This document shows positions 16,432-28,615 of a stretch of DNA of 64,000 nucleotides, piece after piece. The notes beneath the pieces were generated by a model. It saw only the letters and a list, made by a program, of their open reading frames with translations, made no database searches and was not told the origin of the DNA. Each line of letters opens with the position of its first letter. Positions within the stretch are counted from its first letter, which is position 1. Position numbers and translations under genes: made by a program. This stretch comes from Streptomyces sp. NRRL B-1347. GTDB lineage: Bacteria > Actinomycetota > Actinomycetes > Streptomycetales > Streptomycetaceae. The stretch covers positions 68,761-132,760 of the forward strand of contig NZ_JOJM01000016.1 in assembly GCF_000720325.1 (NCBI RefSeq), in the 5' to 3' direction.

Positions 16432-17808
16432 CTAGAGGCCGACGTCCCGGCTGCGGAAGTCCTCCAGAGACTCGCGGCGCACCAGGAGGCGGGCGTGGCC
16501 ACCTTCGACGGCGACGACCGGCGGGCGGCCGACGAGGTTGTAGCCGGAGGCCATCGACAGGTGGTAGGCGCCCGCGACGGGCACGGCGAGCAGGTCGCCG
16601 GGGTGGGTGTCGCCGGGCAGCTGGATGTCGGTGGCGAGGACGTCCCCGGCCTCGCAGTGCCGGCCGACGACGGTGACGGTGGCGGGTGCGGCGGTGGAGC
16701 GGCGGCCGATGAGGCGCGGCAGATAGCGCACTCCGTACAGCGCGGGGCGCGGGTTGTCGCTCATGCCGCCGTCGACGGCGACGAAGGTCCGCTCGCTGGT
16801 GCGCTTCACGGACAGGACGCGGTAGAGGGCGACACCGGCGGGTCCTGCGATGGCGCGGCCGGGCTCGACGATCAGACGGGGCACGGGGAGGCCGGCCGCC
16901 GCGCAGCTCTCGGCGAGTTCGGTGCGTACCTTGCGGGCCAGCGTGGTGATGTCGAGCGCGTCCTCACCGGGGCGGTAGGCGATGCCGTGGCCGCCGCCGA
17001 GGTCCAGTTCGGGCAGGGTGATGCCGTGGTGCTCCTTGATGCGCGCCATCAGGCCGACCAGGCGGCGCACGGCGCACAGGTACGGCTTGTCCGTGGTGAT
17101 CTGCGAACCCAAGTGGCAGTGCAGGCCGACCAGTTCGAGCCCGGGCTGGTCCAGGATGCGGGCGATGGCGTGCTGGGCGGAGCCGTCGGTGATGGACAGG
17201 CCGAACTTCTGGTCCTCGGTGCCGGTGCGGATCTTGCTGTGGCCGCCCGCGGCGATGCCGGGTACCACGCGCACGAGGACCTTCTGGCGGCTGCCGTGGG
17301 GCACGGCAGCGGCGAGCCGGGCGATCTCGGATGCGCTGTCGATGACGATGCGGCCGACGCCGAGCCGCAGGGCGGCGTGCAGGTCCTGCGGGCTCTTGGC
17401 GTTGCCGTGCAGGACGATGCGGTCGGCGGGGAAGCCGGTGGTGACGGCGAGTTCGAGCTCGCCCGCGGAGCACACGTCGAGGCCGAGCCCCTCCTCCGCC
17501 ACCCAGTGCGCCATTGCGCGGCACAGGAAGGCCTTGGCCGCGTACAGCACGTCGGCGTTGGGGAAGGCGTGCTGATAGGTGCGGCAGCGGTCGCGTACGT
17601 CGGCTTCGTCCAGGAGGTAGGCGGGGGTGCCGAAGCGGTCCGCTATCTCGGTGAGTGCCACGCCGCCGACGGACAGGTCGCCGTGCGGGAGCCGCGTCGT
17701 GGAGTGCGGCCAGACCGTCAGGTCGTCGGCGGCGTCGGCGTCCAGGGGCGCGGCGGGCGCTGGGGCCGCGGCGTGGTCCCGGGCCGCGGGCAGGTCGGCA
17801 AGGGTCAT
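16432..17808 (-). CDS. lysA: Diaminopimelate decarboxylase-type PLP enzyme (LysA family)
   Basis: This 458-residue fold-type III PLP decarboxylase is predicted to convert meso-diaminopimelate to L-lysine. YAAKAFLCRAM carries the Schiff-base lysine. HCHLGSQITT, ELDLGGGHGIAY and EPGRAIAGPAG are family cofactor-binding blocks, and HCEAGD contains the Cys-Glu substrate/PLP pair. The start at 17808 follows GAGGAG on the minus strand. The frame is open 106 codons farther but without homology. Streptomyces often has more than one lysA paralogue, and this copy is next to a SAV_915 gene, so a specialised amino-acid decarboxylase role remains possible. Confidence 0.85.
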   Translation of the reverse strand: MTLADLPAARDHAAAPAPAAPLDADAADDLTVWPHSTTRLPHGDLSVGGVALTEIADRFGTPAYLLDEADVRDRCRTYQHAFPNADVLYAAKAFLCRAMAHWVAEEGLGLDVCSAGELELAVTTGFPADRIVLHGNAKSPQDLHAALRLGVGRIVIDSASEIARLAAAVPHGSRQKVLVRVVPGIAAGGHSKIRTGTEDQKFGLSITDGSAQHAIARILDQPGLELVGLHCHLGSQITTDKPYLCAVRRLVGLMARIKEHHGITLPELDLGGGHGIAYRPGEDALDITTLARKVRTELAESCAAAGLPVPRLIVEPGRAIAGPAGVALYRVLSVKRTSERTFVAVDGGMSDNPRPALYGVRYLPRLIGRRSTAAPATVTVVGRHCEAGDVLATDIQLPGDTHPGDLLAVPVAGAYHLSMASGYNLVGRPPVVAVEGGHARLLVRRESLEDFRSRDVGL

Positions 17809-17855
17809 GGCAAGCTCCTCGTTTCGCCTCGTCTTCACGTCGTCACCTGGCCGTC

Positions 17856-18320
17856 TCAGCCGATCCAGGCGGTCAGCGCGCCGACCAGGGCGGCGGCCCC
17901 GGTCACGCGCAGTGCCCCCACGGCCTGCGGATCCCACTCCCGCCAGAGTGCGAGGCCGCGGGACGAAGGGGCACCGGCGGAAGGCGCGGCGACCTGAGGT
18001 ACGGGAGCGGCCAGAGGCGCGGAGGCGGCCGGTGCGTCGGAGGTGAGTCGCGGGTCGACGGTGACCCGGGTGACGCCCAGCGGCTCGGTGAGGGCGCGCA
18101 GCGCAGGTTCGGAGAGGCGGATCCACGGCTGGCGGGCGCCGAGCGTGGCGGTCAGCCGCTGCCGGGAGGTGAAGGCGACGGCGGTGCGGCCGCCGACGGG
18201 TGTGCGGAACAGGCGGGCGACGAAGCCCGCGGGTCCCGGCCGGACGGGTACGAACAGCGGTCCGGCCGGGCCCCGTTCAGCAGGCTCGGGGTCTTCGCCG
18301 CACACCAGGGGCTGGGTCAT
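17856..18320 (-). CDS. SAV_915-family protein of unknown function
   Basis: This is a 154-residue protein. Its central part (PLFVPVRPGPAGFVARLFRT, then RTAVAFTSRQRLTATLG and PWIRLSEPALRALTEPLG) matches the Streptomyces SAV_915 family, which resembles SseB-like proteins. A proline/alanine-rich linker and a C-terminal hydrophobic stretch (VGALRVTGAAALVGALTAWIG) follow, suggesting a membrane tail. The start at 18320 follows AAGGAGGAA on the minus strand. It lies 47 bases before lysA on the same strand and may be co-transcribed with it. Confidence 0.7.
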   Translation of the reverse strand: MTQPLVCGEDPEPAERGPAGPLFVPVRPGPAGFVARLFRTPVGGRTAVAFTSRQRLTATLGARQPWIRLSEPALRALTEPLGVTRVTVDPRLTSDAPAASAPLAAPVPQVAAPSAGAPSSRGLALWREWDPQAVGALRVTGAAALVGALTAWIG

Positions 18321-18592
18321 GGTTCCTCCTTGAGCAGCCTCGGGTGAGGCTCTCGTGGGTCGGTCGGGCGCCGCGGGCTCGGTCACGGGGGCGCCGTGGG
18401 CCCGGTGACGAGCACCGGGCACATGGTGACGTTATGCCCGGCACGGGGTGTCAACCGACCCTCCATGACGTCCCGTTGACGGCGATCGGGCGCACGCTGA
18501 CACTCTGCTGACGCGCCCCCGGTCGACGGGCCCGGAACGAGTGAACGGGCGGGAACGGGCGGGACCGTGCGCGGCGCCCGGGATCCGCCTCC
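18321..18592. other. Gap between SAV_915 gene and kdpE end
   Basis: No gene is seen in these 272 bases. They hold the promoter side of the SAV_915/lysA unit and a short direct repeat GAACGGGCGG twice in tandem near 18549, just beyond the kdpE stop. No hairpin with a T-run is obvious. Confidence 0.5.
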
Positions 18593-19276
18593 TCACTCCT
18601 CGAACCGGTAGCCCATCCCCGGCGCGGTGATCAGATGCCGCGGATGGGCCGGGTCCGGCTCCAGTTTGCGGCGCAGTTGGGCCATGTACACGCGCAGGTA
18701 GTTGGTGCGCGTGCTGTGCGAGGGACCCCATACCTCGCCGAGCAGCTGCTGCTGGCTGACCAGTCGGCCCCGGTGGCGGATCAGGACCTCCAGGAAGTGC
18801 CACTCGGTCGGCGTGAGGCGCACGACACGGCCGTCGCGCAGGGCCTTCTTGGCCAGCAGGTCGAGGGTGAAGCCCGGTGTCTCGACGAGCGCCGGGGACT
18901 CGTCGTGCTCCGCGGGCCTGCTCCTGCGGGCCGCGGCCCGCAGCCGGGCGAGGAGTTCGTCCATGCTGAACGGTTTGGGAATGTAGTCGTCGGCGCCCGC
19001 GTCGAGCGCCGCGACCTTCTCGTCGGAGGCCTGGCGGGCGGACACGACGAGGATCGGCGCGCGGCTGAACCCGCGCAGCCAGCCGATCAGATCGATGCCG
19101 TCCATGTCGGGCAGCCCGAGATCAAGGAGGACCACGTCCGGCGGACGTGCCGACGCCAGACGCTGGGCAGTGCCCCCGTCGACCGCCGCGTCCACCTCGT
19201 ACTTACGCGCCTTGAGGTTGATCTCCAGAGCCCGTACGAGCTGTGGGTCGTCCTCGACCACCAGCACCCGGGTCAT
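18593..19276 (-). CDS. kdpE: KdpE-type OmpR-family response regulator
   Basis: This 227-residue DNA-binding response regulator has a receiver domain in residues 1-120, with acidic pocket ED at 8-9, phospho-acceptor Asp52 in VVLLDLGLPDMDG, and Lys in YIPKPF. A winged-helix OmpR effector follows (LTPTEWHFLEVLIRH; TNYLRVYMAQLRRKLE). The overall sequence fits KdpE, which activates the high-affinity potassium pump genes at low potassium or high osmolarity. It is divergent from kdpB, but its sensor KdpD is not in the window. The start at 19276 gives the standard MTRVLVVEDD opening. Confidence 0.88.
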   Translation of the reverse strand: MTRVLVVEDDPQLVRALEINLKARKYEVDAAVDGGTAQRLASARPPDVVLLDLGLPDMDGIDLIGWLRGFSRAPILVVSARQASDEKVAALDAGADDYIPKPFSMDELLARLRAAARRSRPAEHDESPALVETPGFTLDLLAKKALRDGRVVRLTPTEWHFLEVLIRHRGRLVSQQQLLGEVWGPSHSTRTNYLRVYMAQLRRKLEPDPAHPRHLITAPGMGYRFEE

Positions 19277-19983
19277 CGGTGTGCCGCCTCCTGACAGTGC
19301 GGGCGGACCCTGCCCGCGACCGTACGCGGCCGAAGCGGAACGGGCCCACAGAATTAGTGCGGTCCCGTGAAGCAAAGCGTCCACCAGCACGTTCGCCGCC
19401 GCTCTTGATGTCTCTCATACGGCAGGCCCAACTGCGTTGACGCCTCTCTTACGTTGCGCCCCGACGGGTGCGCGCGTACGCCGGGGCGCGTGCGACGGCG
19501 TCGTTCCGGACGAGGAAACGTCCCGGAGAAGAACCGGAAAAGAAGGAGGGGAACCGGAAGAGACAACGTCCCGGCTCCCGGCCCCCCTCGTGGCCGGGAC
19601 CCGGGACGTCCGCTCGGACGGACGACGGGTCCCCGGTGCGGGGCGCGCACGGTCCCTACCCCCGTACTGGACCTGCGCGCCGCGGGCGGTGGTCGTCGTC
19701 ACACGCCCTCCGAGCCCGCACCGGGTTCCGTTCGTCCGTCCCCCCGTGGTGATCAGTCTTGGGCCGGTTCCGGACGTTCCCGTTCTTGTTGACGCTCTCC
19801 TGATGCGTCATCAGGGCCCCTTGACGCGGTCTTGACGGGTGGTCAGGGGTCCGCCGGCCGACGCTGTCAGAGCGTCGTCAATTCCCGGTCGCGAAGGTGG
19901 GTCCGGGAGGTCCGCGCGGCTACTTTCCTCTGCGCGCGGCCGCGTTCCGTGGCCGGTCTCCCTGCAGAAAGTCACCTTCACCG
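19277..19983. other. kdpE-kdpB divergent intergenic region (about 0.7 kb)
   Basis: No gene is supported here. Overlapping ORFs are short, shifted and Arg-rich. The region contains several TTGACG motifs (near 19436, 19789, 19822 and 19833) and the perfect palindrome listed separately. In a full kdp locus this side would carry kdpF and kdpA; neither is present. A GTG at 19897 would extend the kdpB frame by 29 codons. Confidence 0.6.
19799..19815. promoter_or_regulatory. Perfect palindrome upstream of kdpB, candidate operator
   Basis: CCTGATG-CGT-CATCAGG gives 7-bp perfect arms. It is followed by GGCCCCTTGACG, and the string ATCAGGGCCCC recurs after kdpB near 22262. KdpE is the obvious candidate binder, because its gene is divergent; this is inferred. 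Confidence 0.45.
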
Positions 19984-22224
19984 ATGCTTCCCGCCGCCTC
20001 GCAGCAGGCTCCTTCCCCGCCCGAAGACCCCGTAGGAACCGAAGGCCCCGTAGGAACCGACGGCCCCGTAGGACCCGACACCCCCGAGGGCGGGTCCGGG
20101 CGCGGCCCGCGGCTCCGGCCCGGCCGTCGGCACCGGGCCGGCACCGGTGGACTCGTCGACCCTGTGCAGCTGTTCACGTCGCAGCTCCTCACGTCTTTCC
20201 CCGACGCCGTGCACAAGCTGCGGCCGCGCGCGCTGGTGAAGAACCCCGTCCTGTTCGTCGTGGGGTGCGGCGCGGTCATCACCACGGGCTCCGCCGTGCT
20301 CCACCCGTCGGTGTTCTCCTGGGTCATCAGCGGCTGGCTCTGGCTCACGGTGGTCTTCGCGAACCTCGCGGAGGCCGTCGCCGAGGGCCGCGGCAAGGCG
20401 CAGGCACGGGCCCTGCGCAAGGCGCGTACGGACACGGCCGCCCGCCGGCTGCGCCACAACTGGCGCATGGGCATGGACATCGCGGGCGCCGAGACGGAGT
20501 CCGTCGCCGCGACCGAGCTGCGGCCCTTCGACTTCGTCGTGGTCGAGGCGGGCGAGCTGATCCCGGCCGACGGCGACGTCGTGGAGGGGGTCGCGGCGGT
20601 CGACGAGTCCGCCGTGACCGGGGAGTCGGCGCCGGTCATCCGCGAGTCGGGCGGCGACCGCAGCGGCGTCACGGGCGGTACGACGGTCCTCTCCGACCGG
20701 ATCGTCGTGCGTGTGACCTCGCGCTCCGGGCACTCCTTCCTCGACCGCATGATCTCGCTCGTGGAGGGCGCGTCCCGGCAGAAGACGCCCAACGAGATCG
20801 CCCTGAACATCCTCCTCGCGGCGCTCACCGTCGTCTTCGTCCTGGTCGTCGTGGCGCTGCAGCCGATGGCGTCGTACGCGGACGCGGCGCAGCCCACGAC
20901 CGTGCTCGTCGCGCTCCTGGTGACGCTGATCCCGACGACGATCGGCGCGCTCCTCTCGGCGATCGGCATCGCGGGCATGGACCGGCTCGTGCAGCGCAAC
21001 GTGCTCGCGATGTCGGGCCGCGCGGTGGAGGCAGCGGGCGACGTGAACACGCTGCTCCTGGACAAGACCGGCACGATCACGCTCGGCAACCGCGAGGCGG
21101 ACGCGTTCCTCGCGCTGCCCGGCGTCGACGAGACGCACCTCGCGGACGCCGCGCAGCTGTCGTCGCTCGCGGACGAGACGCCCGAGGGCCGCTCCATCGT
21201 GGTGCACGCCAAGGACGCGTACGGTCTGCGCGCCCCGGCCAGGGGCGAGCTGGCCAACGCCACGTTCGTGGAGTTCACGGCGCAGACCCGGATGAGCGGC
21301 ATCGACCTGCGCTGGGACAACGGCGCGGCCTGCGCGATCCGCAAGGGCGCCGCCGCCCAGGTGATCAGCTGGGTGGAGCTGCGCGGCGGCCACGTGCCGC
21401 CCGAGGCACGGTCGTTCGCCGCCGCGGTGGCGGCTGCGGGCGGCACGCCGCTGCTCGTCGCGGTGCACGACTGGGACGGGCCGCGCGTCCTCGGCGTCGT
21501 CCGTCTGAAGGACGTCGTGAAGGACGGCATCCGTGAACGGTTCGCCGAGCTGCGCCGCATGGGCATCAGGACCGTGATGATCACCGGCGACAACGCGCTC
21601 ACGGCGCGCGCCATCGCCCGGGAGGCGGGCGTGGACGACTTCCTCGCGGAGGCCACGCCCGAGGACAAGCTCGCCCTGATCAAGAAGGAGCAGGAGGGCG
21701 GCAAGCTCGTCGCGATGACCGGCGACGGCACGAACGACGCGCCCGCGCTCGCGCAGGCCGACGTCGGCGTCGCCATGAACACCGGCACCTCGGCCGCCAA
21801 GGAGGCCGGGAACATGGTGGACCTGGACTCCAACCCCACCAAGCTCATCGACATCGTCGAGATCGGCAAGCAGCTGCTCATCACGCGCGGCGCCCTGACC
21901 ACCTTCTCGATCACGAACGACGTGGCGAAGTACTTCGCGATCATCCCGGCCATGTTCGCGAGCGCCTATCCGGGCCTCGAGTCGCTCAACGTCATGGGGC
22001 TGCACAGCCCGAAGTCGGCGATCACCTCCGCGATCATCTTCAACGCGCTGATCATCGTCGCGCTGATCCCGCTGGCGCTGCGCGGCGTCCGCTACACGCC
22101 CGCGTCGGCGCACGACCTGCTGCGCCGCAACCTCGCGCTGTACGGGCTCGGCGGGCTCGTCCTGCCGTTCCTCGGCATCAAGCTGATCGACCTGGCGGTC
22201 TCCGCGCTTCCCGGGCTCGGCTGA
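19984..22224 (+). CDS. kdpB: KdpB-type P-type ATPase subunit without KdpA/KdpC partners
   Basis: This is a P-type ATPase of the KdpB class, about 746 residues from ATG 19984. The phosphorylation motif [10 protein letters not shown] has Asp360. The actuator loop TGES lies in [13 protein letters not shown], and the hinge is [22 protein letters not shown]. The KdpB-specific block [20 protein letters not shown] is also present. KdpB normally hydrolyses ATP for potassium uptake through KdpA, with KdpC stabilising the complex; none of these is encoded nearby. Homology begins near [19 protein letters not shown] (GTG 20164). The 60 residues before it are a Pro/Gly-rich extension with repeated GPVGT units, so the start is uncertain. 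Confidence 0.88.
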   Translation: MLPAASQQAPSPPEDPVGTEGPVGTDGPVGPDTPEGGSGRGPRLRPGRRHRAGTGGLVDPVQLFTSQLLTSFPDAVHKLRPRALVKNPVLFVVGCGAVITTGSAVLHPSVFSWVISGWLWLTVVFANLAEAVAEGRGKAQARALRKARTDTAARRLRHNWRMGMDIAGAETESVAATELRPFDFVVVEAGELIPADGDVVEGVAAVDESAVTGESAPVIRESGGDRSGVTGGTTVLSDRIVVRVTSRSGHSFLDRMISLVEGASRQKTPNEIALNILLAALTVVFVLVVVALQPMASYADAAQPTTVLVALLVTLIPTTIGALLSAIGIAGMDRLVQRNVLAMSGRAVEAAGDVNTLLLDKTGTITLGNREADAFLALPGVDETHLADAAQLSSLADETPEGRSIVVHAKDAYGLRAPARGELANATFVEFTAQTRMSGIDLRWDNGAACAIRKGAAAQVISWVELRGGHVPPEARSFAAAVAAAGGTPLLVAVHDWDGPRVLGVVRLKDVVKDGIRERFAELRRMGIRTVMITGDNALTARAIAREAGVDDFLAEATPEDKLALIKKEQEGGKLVAMTGDGTNDAPALAQADVGVAMNTGTSAAKEAGNMVDLDSNPTKLIDIVEIGKQLLITRGALTTFSITNDVAKYFAIIPAMFASAYPGLESLNVMGLHSPKSAITSAIIFNALIIVALIPLALRGVRYTPASAHDLLRRNLALYGLGGLVLPFLGIKLIDLAVSALPGLG

Positions 22225-22631
22225 CCCGCGCCCCGCTCCCCCGCCCCGCGCGCCAGCCGTATCAGGGCCCCGTCAAGGAGCGCACGGACGGCTTGAAGCC
22301 CCGCTCAGGGGCCAGTTGGATGAGTGTCGTGAACAGCTTCGCGCGCCATGACGACCGGCCGCCTCATACGGCGGTGCCGGTCGCGCGCCCGTACTCGTGA
22401 CGGGGCGCTGACTCCGCACCGCACCAGCCGCACCGCAGCAGCCACACGCCCCAGCCGCATCGCAGCAGCCGCACCACAGCCGCCCTGCCGCACCAGGCGT
22501 GCCCACGCGCACCAGCCGTGCCGCACCCGCCGTGCCCGGCGCCCCTGACCGGCGTTCACGCCCCCCTTCACCCCGCATGCCCCGCCCCCGCCGGGGGCCT
22601 CCTCGGCATGCCCCGACCCAGGAACACAGCC
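22225..22631. other. Gap between kdpB and the SDR gene
   Basis: No gene is supported. After ATCAGGGCCCCGTCAAGGAG (22262-22281), similar to the kdpB upstream sequence, there is no kdpC- or kdpD-like protein in any frame. From about 22420 to 22560 the DNA is a degenerate CCGCACC/GCAGCAGCC repeat that produces Pro/Ala/Arg-rich peptide in frame with the SDR but without homology. Confidence 0.55.
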
Positions 22632-23441
22632 ATGTCCTCTGCCTCCCTGTCCGGCCGCACCGCGCTCGTCACCGGCGCCACCTCCGGAATCGGCTTCGAG
22701 ACCGCCCGCCTGCTCGCCGAGCGCGGCGTCACCGTCCTGCTGCACGGCCGCACCGCCGACGAGGCCCGGGCCGCCGCCGACGCGCTCGTCGCCACGGCCC
22801 GCCCCGACGCGCCGCGCCCGTGCCCCCTCGCCGCCGACTTCACCCGCCTGGAGGAGGTCGAGCGGCTCGCGCGGCACGTCGTCGCCGACCACCCCCACCT
22901 GGACGTCCTGGTGAACAACGCGGGCATCGCGGCCCCCGAGCGGCACACCGTCACCGCCGACGGCAACGAGATCGCCTTCCAGGTGAACTTCCTCGCGCAC
23001 TACCTCCTGACCAGCCTCCTTGAGCCCGCCCTGACCAGCGAGCGGGGCGGCCGCGTCGTCAACGTGTCCTCGTCGCTGCACCGCACGGCGTCGATCCAGT
23101 GGAACGACCCGAACCGCGCCCGCCGCTACTCGCGCCTGGCCGCCTACGCCCAGTCGCAGCTCGCGCTCACCGTCTTCGCCGCCGATCCGCGCGTGACCGC
23201 CGTGTCCGTGCACCCGGGCGCGTGCGACACCGCGCTCCTGCCGCTGTACGCGCACGAGGGCGCGTCCGCCGCCGAGGGCGCCGCCCACGTGGTGCGCCTG
23301 TGCGACCCGGCCGTCGAGATCGTCAACGGCGCGTACTACGACCGCGACGAGCGCGTCGAACCCGCCGCGGCCGCCCTGGAGGACCGCACCGTCAAGCGCC
23401 TCACCAAACTCGCCGACCTGCTGGTCGGCCACGCCTCTTGA
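22632..23441 (+). CDS. Short-chain dehydrogenase/reductase with an altered active-site lysine
   Basis: This 269-residue Rossmann-fold protein of retinol-dehydrogenase-like type has the NAD(P) motif VTGATSGIGFE, the NNAG motif LVNNAGIA and the serine block VVNVSSSLH. The catalytic Tyr172 is in YAQSQLALT, where the classical YxxxK Lys (position 176) is Gln. ATG at 22632 is chosen because the fold begins immediately. The frame is open upstream through a repetitive proline-rich stretch. Substrate unknown; with Gln for Lys the catalytic competence is uncertain. Confidence 0.85.
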   Translation: MSSASLSGRTALVTGATSGIGFETARLLAERGVTVLLHGRTADEARAAADALVATARPDAPRPCPLAADFTRLEEVERLARHVVADHPHLDVLVNNAGIAAPERHTVTADGNEIAFQVNFLAHYLLTSLLEPALTSERGGRVVNVSSSLHRTASIQWNDPNRARRYSRLAAYAQSQLALTVFAADPRVTAVSVHPGACDTALLPLYAHEGASAAEGAAHVVRLCDPAVEIVNGAYYDRDERVEPAAAALEDRTVKRLTKLADLLVGHAS

Positions 23442-23563
23442 AGGGAGCGCCGGACACCGCGCCCGGCCCGGTCGCCCCCTCGCGCGGCCCGGCCGGGCGT
23501 GTCCCGCCGCGTGCGCCCTCTATCCTCTCGATCGCTCGTTGACACCCCTGGAGGACGGCTTCC

Positions 23564-24382
23564 GTGATCCCGCTCGCGCCGCGTCAACTTCCCCCTCTCT
23601 CCGACTGGTTCGCCATCGGGGCGCCCGGTACCGCCGCCCTGCCCGAGCACGCCCTGGCGCACGGCGCAGGACAGTGGTGGGCGGACCGCGCCGAGGCGCC
23701 GCGCGCGCTCGCGGTGGCCTGCGCCGGGCACGTCCTGCTGCGCGGCGACCCGCGCGCGGTGACGCCGGCGGAGCTCGCGCCGTTCGCGGCAGGCCACGTC
23801 GAGGCCCCGTTGCGCTTCCTGCCCGTGCTCGGCGCCGCCTTCGAGCGCCTGGTGCCCGTCGAGCGCATGGTCTACGTCCACCGGGAGCCCGTCGCCGTCC
23901 AGCGCCCGCCGCGCGGGGTGCGGATCCGCCGGGTCACGGCGGGCGACGCGGCCGCGCTTGCCACGCGGTGGCCCGGCTCCGACTGGATCCACGACAGCTG
24001 GGGCGGCGCCGAGGGGCTCGCCGCCTCCGGCCACGCGGTCGCCGCCTTCGACCGCGGCGGCCGGGTCCTGTCCGTCGCCTGCTCCTACTTCGCGGGCGCC
24101 GCCTACGAGGACGTGGCCGTCGCCACCGCGCCCGCGCACCGCCGCAAGGGACTCGCGCACGCCTGCGTGACCGCGCTCACCGCGGACATCGCGGCCCGGG
24201 GCCGCACCGCGAGCTGGTCCTGCGCCCGCGACAACCGCCCCAGCCGCCTCCTCGCCTGGACGACGGGCTTCCGGCTCGCACGCGAATACACACGATTCGC
24301 CACCGGCGCTCCCCTACCTCAATCGGCGGCATTGGGCAAGCCCCTCCCGGACCCCACATCACCCCTGATGCCCCTTCTGTGA
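23564..24382 (+). CDS. GNAT family N-acetyltransferase, two-part protein
   Basis: This is a 272-residue protein. An N-terminal region of about 125 residues carries an atypical GNAT-like fold (GQWWADRAEAPRALAVACAG, GHVLLRGDP). The C-terminal GNAT domain contains DVAVATAPAHRRKGLAHACV, the acetyl-CoA loop, and ends in CARDNRPSRLLAWTTGFRL. GTG at 23564 is preceded by GGAGG with good spacing. The acceptor cannot be predicted. It stands alone before the methylmalonyl-CoA mutase operon. Confidence 0.82.
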   Translation: MIPLAPRQLPPLSDWFAIGAPGTAALPEHALAHGAGQWWADRAEAPRALAVACAGHVLLRGDPRAVTPAELAPFAAGHVEAPLRFLPVLGAAFERLVPVERMVYVHREPVAVQRPPRGVRIRRVTAGDAAALATRWPGSDWIHDSWGGAEGLAASGHAVAAFDRGGRVLSVACSYFAGAAYEDVAVATAPAHRRKGLAHACVTALTADIAARGRTASWSCARDNRPSRLLAWTTGFRLAREYTRFATGAPLPQSAALGKPLPDPTSPLMPLL

Positions 24383-24476
24383 CGTGCGGCAATAGCGTTC
24401 CGGCCGCCCGACTTCAAGAGCATCCGAAGAGTCCAAGGTCACAGCCGTGCCTCGGCCTCAGGTGCCGAATCCGCCC

Positions 24477-24482
24477 TAGCAT
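24477..24482 (+). promoter_or_regulatory. Candidate -10 element of the mutAB operon
   Basis: TAGCAT is followed by six bases and the ATG of mutA. No ribosome site lies between, so the operon message is predicted to be leaderless. Confidence 0.5.
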
Positions 24483-24488
24483 CGACGC

Positions 24489-26347
24489 ATGACGGTCCTG
24501 CCTGATGACGGGCTTTCGCTGGCCGCCGATTTCCCTGATGCGACCCATGAGCAGTGGCAGCGCCTGGTGGAAGGCGTACTGCGTAAGTCGGGCAAGGACG
24601 TATCGGGGGCGGCGGCTGAGGAAGCGCTGTCCACCGCACTCGAGGACGGGCTCAGCACCCGCCCCCTGTACACCGCCCGTGACGCCGTGGCCGACGTGGG
24701 CCACCCAGGCTTCGCCCCCTTCGTGCGGGGCGGCTCCGCCGCGGGTGGCGCCGCCACCGGGTGGGACGTACGCCAGCGGCACGCGACGAGCGACCCCGGG
24801 CGCACGAACGAAGCGGTCCTCGCCGACCTGGAGAACGGCGTCACCTCGCTGTGGCTGGCCCTCGGCCCGGACGCGCTGCCCGTGTCCGGCCTTGAGCGGG
24901 CGCTCGACGGGGTGTACTTGGACCTGGCGCCGGTCGCCCTCGACGCCGGCGCGGCGTACGAGGGGGCGGCGCACGCCTTCCTCGGGCTCGTGGACGCTGC
25001 GGGTGTCGCCAAGAGCGCGGTACGCGGCACCCTCGGCGCCGATCCGCTCGGACACGAGGCGCGTACGGGCGAGGAGTTGGACGCGGCCGCGGCCGTCGGG
25101 CTCGCGCGGCTCACCGGCCGTGAGTACGGCGGCCTGCGGGCCCTGGTCGTGGACGCGCTGCCCTACCACGAGGCGGGCGGCTCGGCCGCGCAGGAGCTCG
25201 GCGCCTCGCTCGCGACCGGCGTGGCGTATCTGCGGCTCCTCACGGACGCGGGCCTGTCGCTCCACGAGGCCTGCGCTCAGCTGGAGTTCCGCTACGCGGC
25301 CACCGCCGACCAGTTCCTGACCATCGCCAAGCTGCGGGCGGCGCGGCAGCTGTGGGCCCGGGTGGCCGAGGCCTGCGGCGACGCGGACGCGGGCGCCCAG
25401 CGCCAGCACGCGGTCACGTCCCCGGTGATGATGGCCCGCCGCGACCCGTGGGTGAACATGCTGCGGACGACGGTGGCCAGCCTGGCCGCCGGAGTGGGCG
25501 GCGCCGACGCGGTCACGGTGCTGCCGTTCGACCACGCCCTGGGCCAGCCGGACGCGTTCGCGCGCCGGATCGCCCGCAACACCTCGACGATCCTCCTCGA
25601 GGAGTCGCACCTGTCGCGCGTCATCGACCCGGCGGGCGGCTCCTGGTACGTGGAGCGCCTGACCGCCGAACTGGCCGACGCGGCCTGGGCGTTCTTCCAG
25701 GAGATCGAGCGCGCGGGCGGCCAGGCGGCGGCCCTGCGCTCGGGCCTGCTCGGCGAGCGCCTCGCGGCGACCTGGGCCGAGCGCAGCCGCAAGCTCGCCA
25801 AGCGGCGCGAACCGATCACCGGCGTCAGCGAGTTCCCGCACCTCGGCGAGAAGCCGGTCGAGCGCGAGCCCGCCCCCGCGGGGCCGACCGGCGGACTGCC
25901 GCGGGTGCGCCGTGACGAGGCGTACGAGGCGCTGCGCTCCCGCTCGGACGCGCACCTCGCGGCCACCGGCGCCCGGCCGAAGGTGTTCCTGGCCGCGCTC
26001 GGCCCGGCCGCCGCGCACACCGCGCGCGCCACGTTCGCCGCGAACCTCTTCCAGGCGGGCGGCGTCGAGCCCGTCCACGACCCGGTGTCGGTGACCGCGG
26101 AGACCGCCGCCGACGCGTTCCGCGCCAGCGGGGCGACGATCGCGTGCCTGTGTTCGAGCGACGCGCTGTACGCCGATGAGGCGGCGGCCGTCGCGGCCGC
26201 ACTGCAGGCCGCGGGCGCGCGGCGGGTGTTCCTCGCGGGGCGGCCCGGCGAGGCCACCGAGCACGCCGCCGTCGACGCGTACGTCTTCGCCGGCTGCGAC
26301 GCCGTGGCCGTGCTGTCCTCCACCCTCGACCTCATGGGAGTGGCGCC

Positions 26348-26351
<4 letters not shown>
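24489..26351 (+). CDS. mutA: Methylmalonyl-CoA mutase small (beta) subunit
   Basis: This 620-residue subunit forms the heterodimer with MutB that interconverts (R)-methylmalonyl-CoA and succinyl-CoA. The TIM-barrel part contains [12 protein letters not shown] and [28 protein letters not shown], as in the large subunit. The C-terminal domain ([20 protein letters not shown]) resembles a cobalamin-binding fold but lacks the DxHxxG histidine, so it does not bind B12, as is typical for MutA. The stop overlaps mutB by ATGA. The start has a -10-like TAGCAT six bases upstream. Confidence 0.95.
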
Positions 26352-28603
<2,252 letters not shown>

Positions 28604-28615
28604 GCCGCTGACCCC

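Noticed and set aside
22420..22631. Proline-rich N-terminal extension of the SDR
   Set aside because: It derives from degenerate CCGCACC repeats. The Rossmann fold begins directly after ATG 22632.
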